From Pirellulales bacterium (lineage in GTDB: Bacteria; Planctomycetota; Planctomycetia; Pirellulales; Lacipirellulaceae), in the NCBI GenBank assembly GCA_028279215.1, contig JANQOF010000054.1, positions 124,001-188,000 on the forward strand: 64,000 bases of DNA, written 5' to 3'. The position numbers and the translations under genes were made by a program. How positions within the stretch are numbered: the stretch's first letter is position 1; each line of letters starts with the position of its first letter. Under the pieces are notes generated by a model. That model saw only the letters and a program-made list of their open reading frames with translations. It ran no database searches and was not told the DNA's origin. Shown here in pieces: positions 61,346 to 64,000 of the stretch.

Positions 61346-62767
61346 CTAGGCCGGCGAGCCGTCGCGTATTCGCCAAGCGAGTCTCCCCAACAGGCGGAAA
61401 TAGAGAACCAGCGCCGCGAGTGCCGGGGCAATGGCGATCAACAGTCCCGGCACACCTTGATTCATCAGCAGCAACACCGCGATGCCCGTAATCACGAAGT
61501 CGATTGCCGACAGCAAATAGAACAGCAACCAATTGCCCGGCCAGCGCCCTAGGCTGCCAAGCACTCCCGGCATCACAAGGGAGAACGGCGACGAGGCTTC
61601 GAGCGTCGAGAGATGCATGATCGGAAACAGCAGCCAGGCACTTACGCCCATGGCAATCGCGATGACCGATCCCTCGGCGCTAAACACCCGAGCAACGATG
61701 TAACCAGGCGCGGCGGCGGCGGACGCGCCTACCAGTAAGTAACCAGACTCTCCCATCCAGTCGATAGGATTAATGCCGGGCCATTGCATTACCCGGTTGT
61801 TGCCCTCAGAACTCTCGGTGACAATCGTGACCGCGCAAGCGGCGGCCGAGGCAAGGCAAAGGGCAATGAACGTGGCCCCGCCACACAGCAAGCACATGCC
61901 AGCAATCGCTCCCATTGGCGAGAACATGACCGCCAGCCCAAACAGCACCACCGAGGTGAATATCGCGAGCAGCGCGGTAAGTGAAATCCAGCGACTAACG
62001 ACACTTGGGTCGAACAGGAACGCCATCCAGCCAGAGAGCAGCGGCCAACGTGGCATTTGCGGTCGTGCTTTTCGGTCGGTCGCTACTCGGCTAATCTCGC
62101 GTTGCTTCTCCTCTTCGCTCTTGCTTTCGAAATCCAGAAGTCGTGAATAAACCGGTGGAGCCGATGGGATCGCGAACTGCTCACTGACGCGCGGCGGTTC
62201 GACTTCCAGTTCTTCAGGCTCCTGAGTTGCCTGCTTGAGTCCGCCGGCTGGCTCGCGCACGCGAGTCTCGTGTCCGCAATCGGGGCACTTTACTTTGCTG
62301 CCCACCAAATCTGGGGTCACGTACTGCAGCGTATCGCACAGTTCGCAGTGTACCGCAATCGTTGCGGGCTCCATGGCGGCGAGCGTCGAACCCCAAGGCT
62401 GGTCCTCGCCCTCCCACAGTTCGTATTGGTCGCCCCGCATGGCCTCGGGCAAAACCGGCTTCCGCGGCGGTTTCAGTGCTGGCAACGTGGTTTCGGTGCC
62501 GCAATCGGGGCAGGTAAGCGGTTTGCCCACTTGGGCCGCCGTTCCGTACATTCGCGTGCCGCAGAGAAGGCAGTTAACTCCGATCTGCGTTGACTCGGGC
62601 GGCGAGGAATCGTTGCGGCCCGATGGCGGCGGTTCGCCGACCGGTTGCACTTCGAATGGCGCTTGGCAACTGGGGCACTTGGTTCGACGTCCGACGTGCT
62701 GGGCGGCTACACGGAATTTCGCGCGGCAGGCGGGGCACTGTGCCACGATGTTTGTATCTGCGGTCAC
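61346..62767 (-). CDS. Membrane protein with three zinc ribbons
   Basis: A 473-residue protein. Three zinc ribbons of near-identical pattern lie at residues about 11-34, 77-100 and 144-167 (CPACRAKFRVAAQHVGRRTK, CLLCGTRMYGTAAQVG, CELCDTLQYVTPDLVG, each closing with CPSC or CPDC). Six or so hydrophobic segments follow from about residue 260 (LTALLAIFTSVVLFGLAV onward). The start is a GTG at 62767 (MTADTNIVAQ), because longer upstream frames have no protein-like start. It diverges from holB. Function unknown. Confidence 0.8.
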   Translation of the reverse strand: MTADTNIVAQCPACRAKFRVAAQHVGRRTKCPSCQAPFEVQPVGEPPPSGRNDSSPPESTQIGVNCLLCGTRMYGTAAQVGKPLTCPDCGTETTLPALKPPRKPVLPEAMRGDQYELWEGEDQPWGSTLAAMEPATIAVHCELCDTLQYVTPDLVGSKVKCPDCGHETRVREPAGGLKQATQEPEELEVEPPRVSEQFAIPSAPPVYSRLLDFESKSEEEKQREISRVATDRKARPQMPRWPLLSGWMAFLFDPSVVSRWISLTALLAIFTSVVLFGLAVMFSPMGAIAGMCLLCGGATFIALCLASAAACAVTIVTESSEGNNRVMQWPGINPIDWMGESGYLLVGASAAAAPGYIVARVFSAEGSVIAIAMGVSAWLLFPIMHLSTLEASSPFSLVMPGVLGSLGRWPGNWLLFYLLSAIDFVITGIAVLLLMNQGVPGLLIAIAPALAALVLYFRLLGRLAWRIRDGSPA

Positions 62768-62880
62768 GGTTCGAGGTTCCGTCGAGGGGGTACTCTTGCG
62801 AGCTTCCCATTGAGTATAACGATGGTCGCCGCTAATCGCCCAATTTGCGTTCGCCACCCCGCCCCCCCCGCGCCGCTACC

Positions 62881-63861
62881 ATGTGGATGGACATCGTCGG
62901 TCACGATCAGGTGGCCAGCCGCTTTTCTCACGTGTTGCGCGAATGCCGCTTGGCCGGTACGTACCTGTTTGTTGGCCCAGGCGGGGTAGGCAAGCGTTTG
63001 TTCGCTAAGCGGTTGGCCCAATGCCTGTTTTGCTCCAGTTCCGCCCACAACGAGTTAGCCGCATGTGGCCATTGCGAATCGTGCAGGTTGATGTTGGCGG
63101 GCAATCATCCCGATTTGCTCGAGGTAGGGCTCAAGGCGGATAAGCGGACCTTGGAGCTCGAACAGTTGGTCGGCGATCGCGAACATCGGAACCGACAGGG
63201 CCTATGCCACGACATCTCGCTGAAGCCCTACCTGGCTAGCCGACGAGTTGCGATCATTGATCACGCCGACACGCTTACCACTGCTACTGCCAATGCCCTG
63301 CTCAAGACACTGGAGGAGCCACCGCCGGCGTCGCTAATCGTGCTGGTAGGCACAAGCGAGTCGCGGCAGCTTCCCACGATCCGATCTCGTTCGCAGGTCG
63401 TACGCTTTGCCCCGCTCGATGCCGGGGAAGTCGAACGATTGTTGGTCGAAAACGACCTGGTCACTGGCCCCGACGTCGCCCGATCGGTGGCGGAACTGGC
63501 CGACGGAAGTCTCGATCAGGCGGTCGCGATGGCCAGTCAAGAGCTTTGGCAAGCGCACATCGCCTCGGTCGAATTGCTTGACAAGCCAACGATCGACAGT
63601 GTTCGGCTAGCTGAACTCGTAAGTCAGTTCACGAACGCCGCCGGCAAGGAAGCTGGCCCACGTCGAACAGCGTTGATCGCCCTGTTGGGTTTGGTGGCTC
63701 GCCACTATCGACAGCAATTGCGCGCCAATCCGCACGGTTCGGTTGCACGAATGTCGATTCGGCGCATCGATCGGTGCTTGGAGGCCGAATATCAAGTCGA
63801 TCGAAATGCTCATTTGCAGACCGTGGTGCAATCTTGGGCCGACGATTTGGCGCGGGCGTAG
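62881..63861 (+). CDS. holB: DNA polymerase III subunit delta prime
   Basis: A 326-residue clamp-loader subunit. The N-terminal AAA+ fold shows DIVGHDQVASRFSHVLR, a Walker A region (VGPGGVGKRLFAKRLA), the zinc-binding CGHCESCRLMLAGNHPDL, Walker B (VAIIDHADTL) and the LLKTLEEPPP sensor segment; the SRC finger reads TIRSRSQ. The C-terminal helical collar domain follows. Start MWMDIVGHDQ at 62881 is the standard start; the frame is open 12 codons further upstream. It loads the sliding clamp at replication forks. Only 139 bp remain after it in the window, with no further gene visible. Confidence 0.95.
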   Translation: MWMDIVGHDQVASRFSHVLRECRLAGTYLFVGPGGVGKRLFAKRLAQCLFCSSSAHNELAACGHCESCRLMLAGNHPDLLEVGLKADKRTLELEQLVGDREHRNRQGLCHDISLKPYLASRRVAIIDHADTLTTATANALLKTLEEPPPASLIVLVGTSESRQLPTIRSRSQVVRFAPLDAGEVERLLVENDLVTGPDVARSVAELADGSLDQAVAMASQELWQAHIASVELLDKPTIDSVRLAELVSQFTNAAGKEAGPRRTALIALLGLVARHYRQQLRANPHGSVARMSIRRIDRCLEAEYQVDRNAHLQTVVQSWADDLARA

Positions 63862-64000
63862 CCAGGTTGGCTGGGTAGGGTGTAGGTTTTGCAAGCCGCG
63901 CATGCTGCCCGCATTGACAGCAAATGCCGGGGTGGTTTAGACTCCGCGCTAAACACTTGATTCGCGGGCGTGAAGGCATGCGGATGGGCCACCGGGCTCG

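Noticed and set aside
1-64000. tRNA or rRNA genes
   Set aside because: No cloverleaf-like or rRNA sequence was noticed, though a covariance search was not possible.

Overview
The window reads as the chromosome of a planctomycete, most likely of the order Pirellulales. This is inferred from the combination of dockerin-plus-PEP-CTERM secreted proteins, a Cys-rich SHD1-domain protein, a DUF1573 protein, a planctomycete-style Ser/Thr kinase with a receiver-like tail, GC-rich DNA and mostly weak Shine-Dalgarno sites. No phage, plasmid or CRISPR region is visible. The mobile DNA consists of one REP-associated (RAYT) transposase and several small palindromic elements.

Layout. 1-12.8 kb: the 3' end of an unknown acidic protein, a YhaO/YhaN-like (SbcD/SbcC-type) pair, a HEAT-like secreted protein, a UvrD/Rep helicase, a membrane TPR-like protein, an RluA-type pseudouridine synthase and a PIG-L deacetylase. 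13-23.3 kb: a tiny acidic protein, ileS, purN, an HD/nucleotidyltransferase protein, MarC, rsgA with an FHA protein, a YhcC-like radical SAM protein and a membrane protein. 23.3-31 kb: two secreted dockerin/PEP-CTERM proteins (one a matrixin-like protease), a Gfo/Idh/MocA oxidoreductase, an antiporter fused to a PTS EIIA domain, icd and a Tat-exported sugar isomerase. 31-35.7 kb: a ribbon-helix-helix protein, rnpB with its promoter, small zinc-ribbon and membrane proteins, a SpoU-methylase remnant, the RAYT element and a GNAT acetyltransferase. 35.9-46.8 kb: a RarD-type transporter, a metallophosphoesterase, a PAS/GAF/REC protein, typA, an ECF-sigma operon, a prepilin-like protein and the SHD1 repeat protein. 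47-64 kb: protoporphyrinogen oxidase, an outer-membrane-like protein, DUF1573, tyrA-purL-purQ, a 900-residue secreted protein, a kinase, a zinc-ribbon membrane protein and holB.

The core genes serve translation (ileS, rsgA, typA, rnpB, pseudouridine synthase), purine synthesis (purN, purL, purQ), replication and repair (holB, helicase, YhaO/YhaN) and heme, aromatic amino acid and TCA metabolism. They are interleaved with planctomycete-specific envelope and signalling proteins.

The most unusual signal is a dispersed element of about 165 bp with terminal inverted repeats. It sits between convergent gene pairs (46.84-47.00 and 55.75-55.91 kb, and a shrunken derivative at 60.9 kb), and its ends supply TAG stop codons to the flanking genes. 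Related themes are a palindromic element inserted in frame inside ileS, a perfect 18-bp hairpin across the ileS stop codon, and a YhaO-like phosphoesterase with eroded metal-binding motifs.
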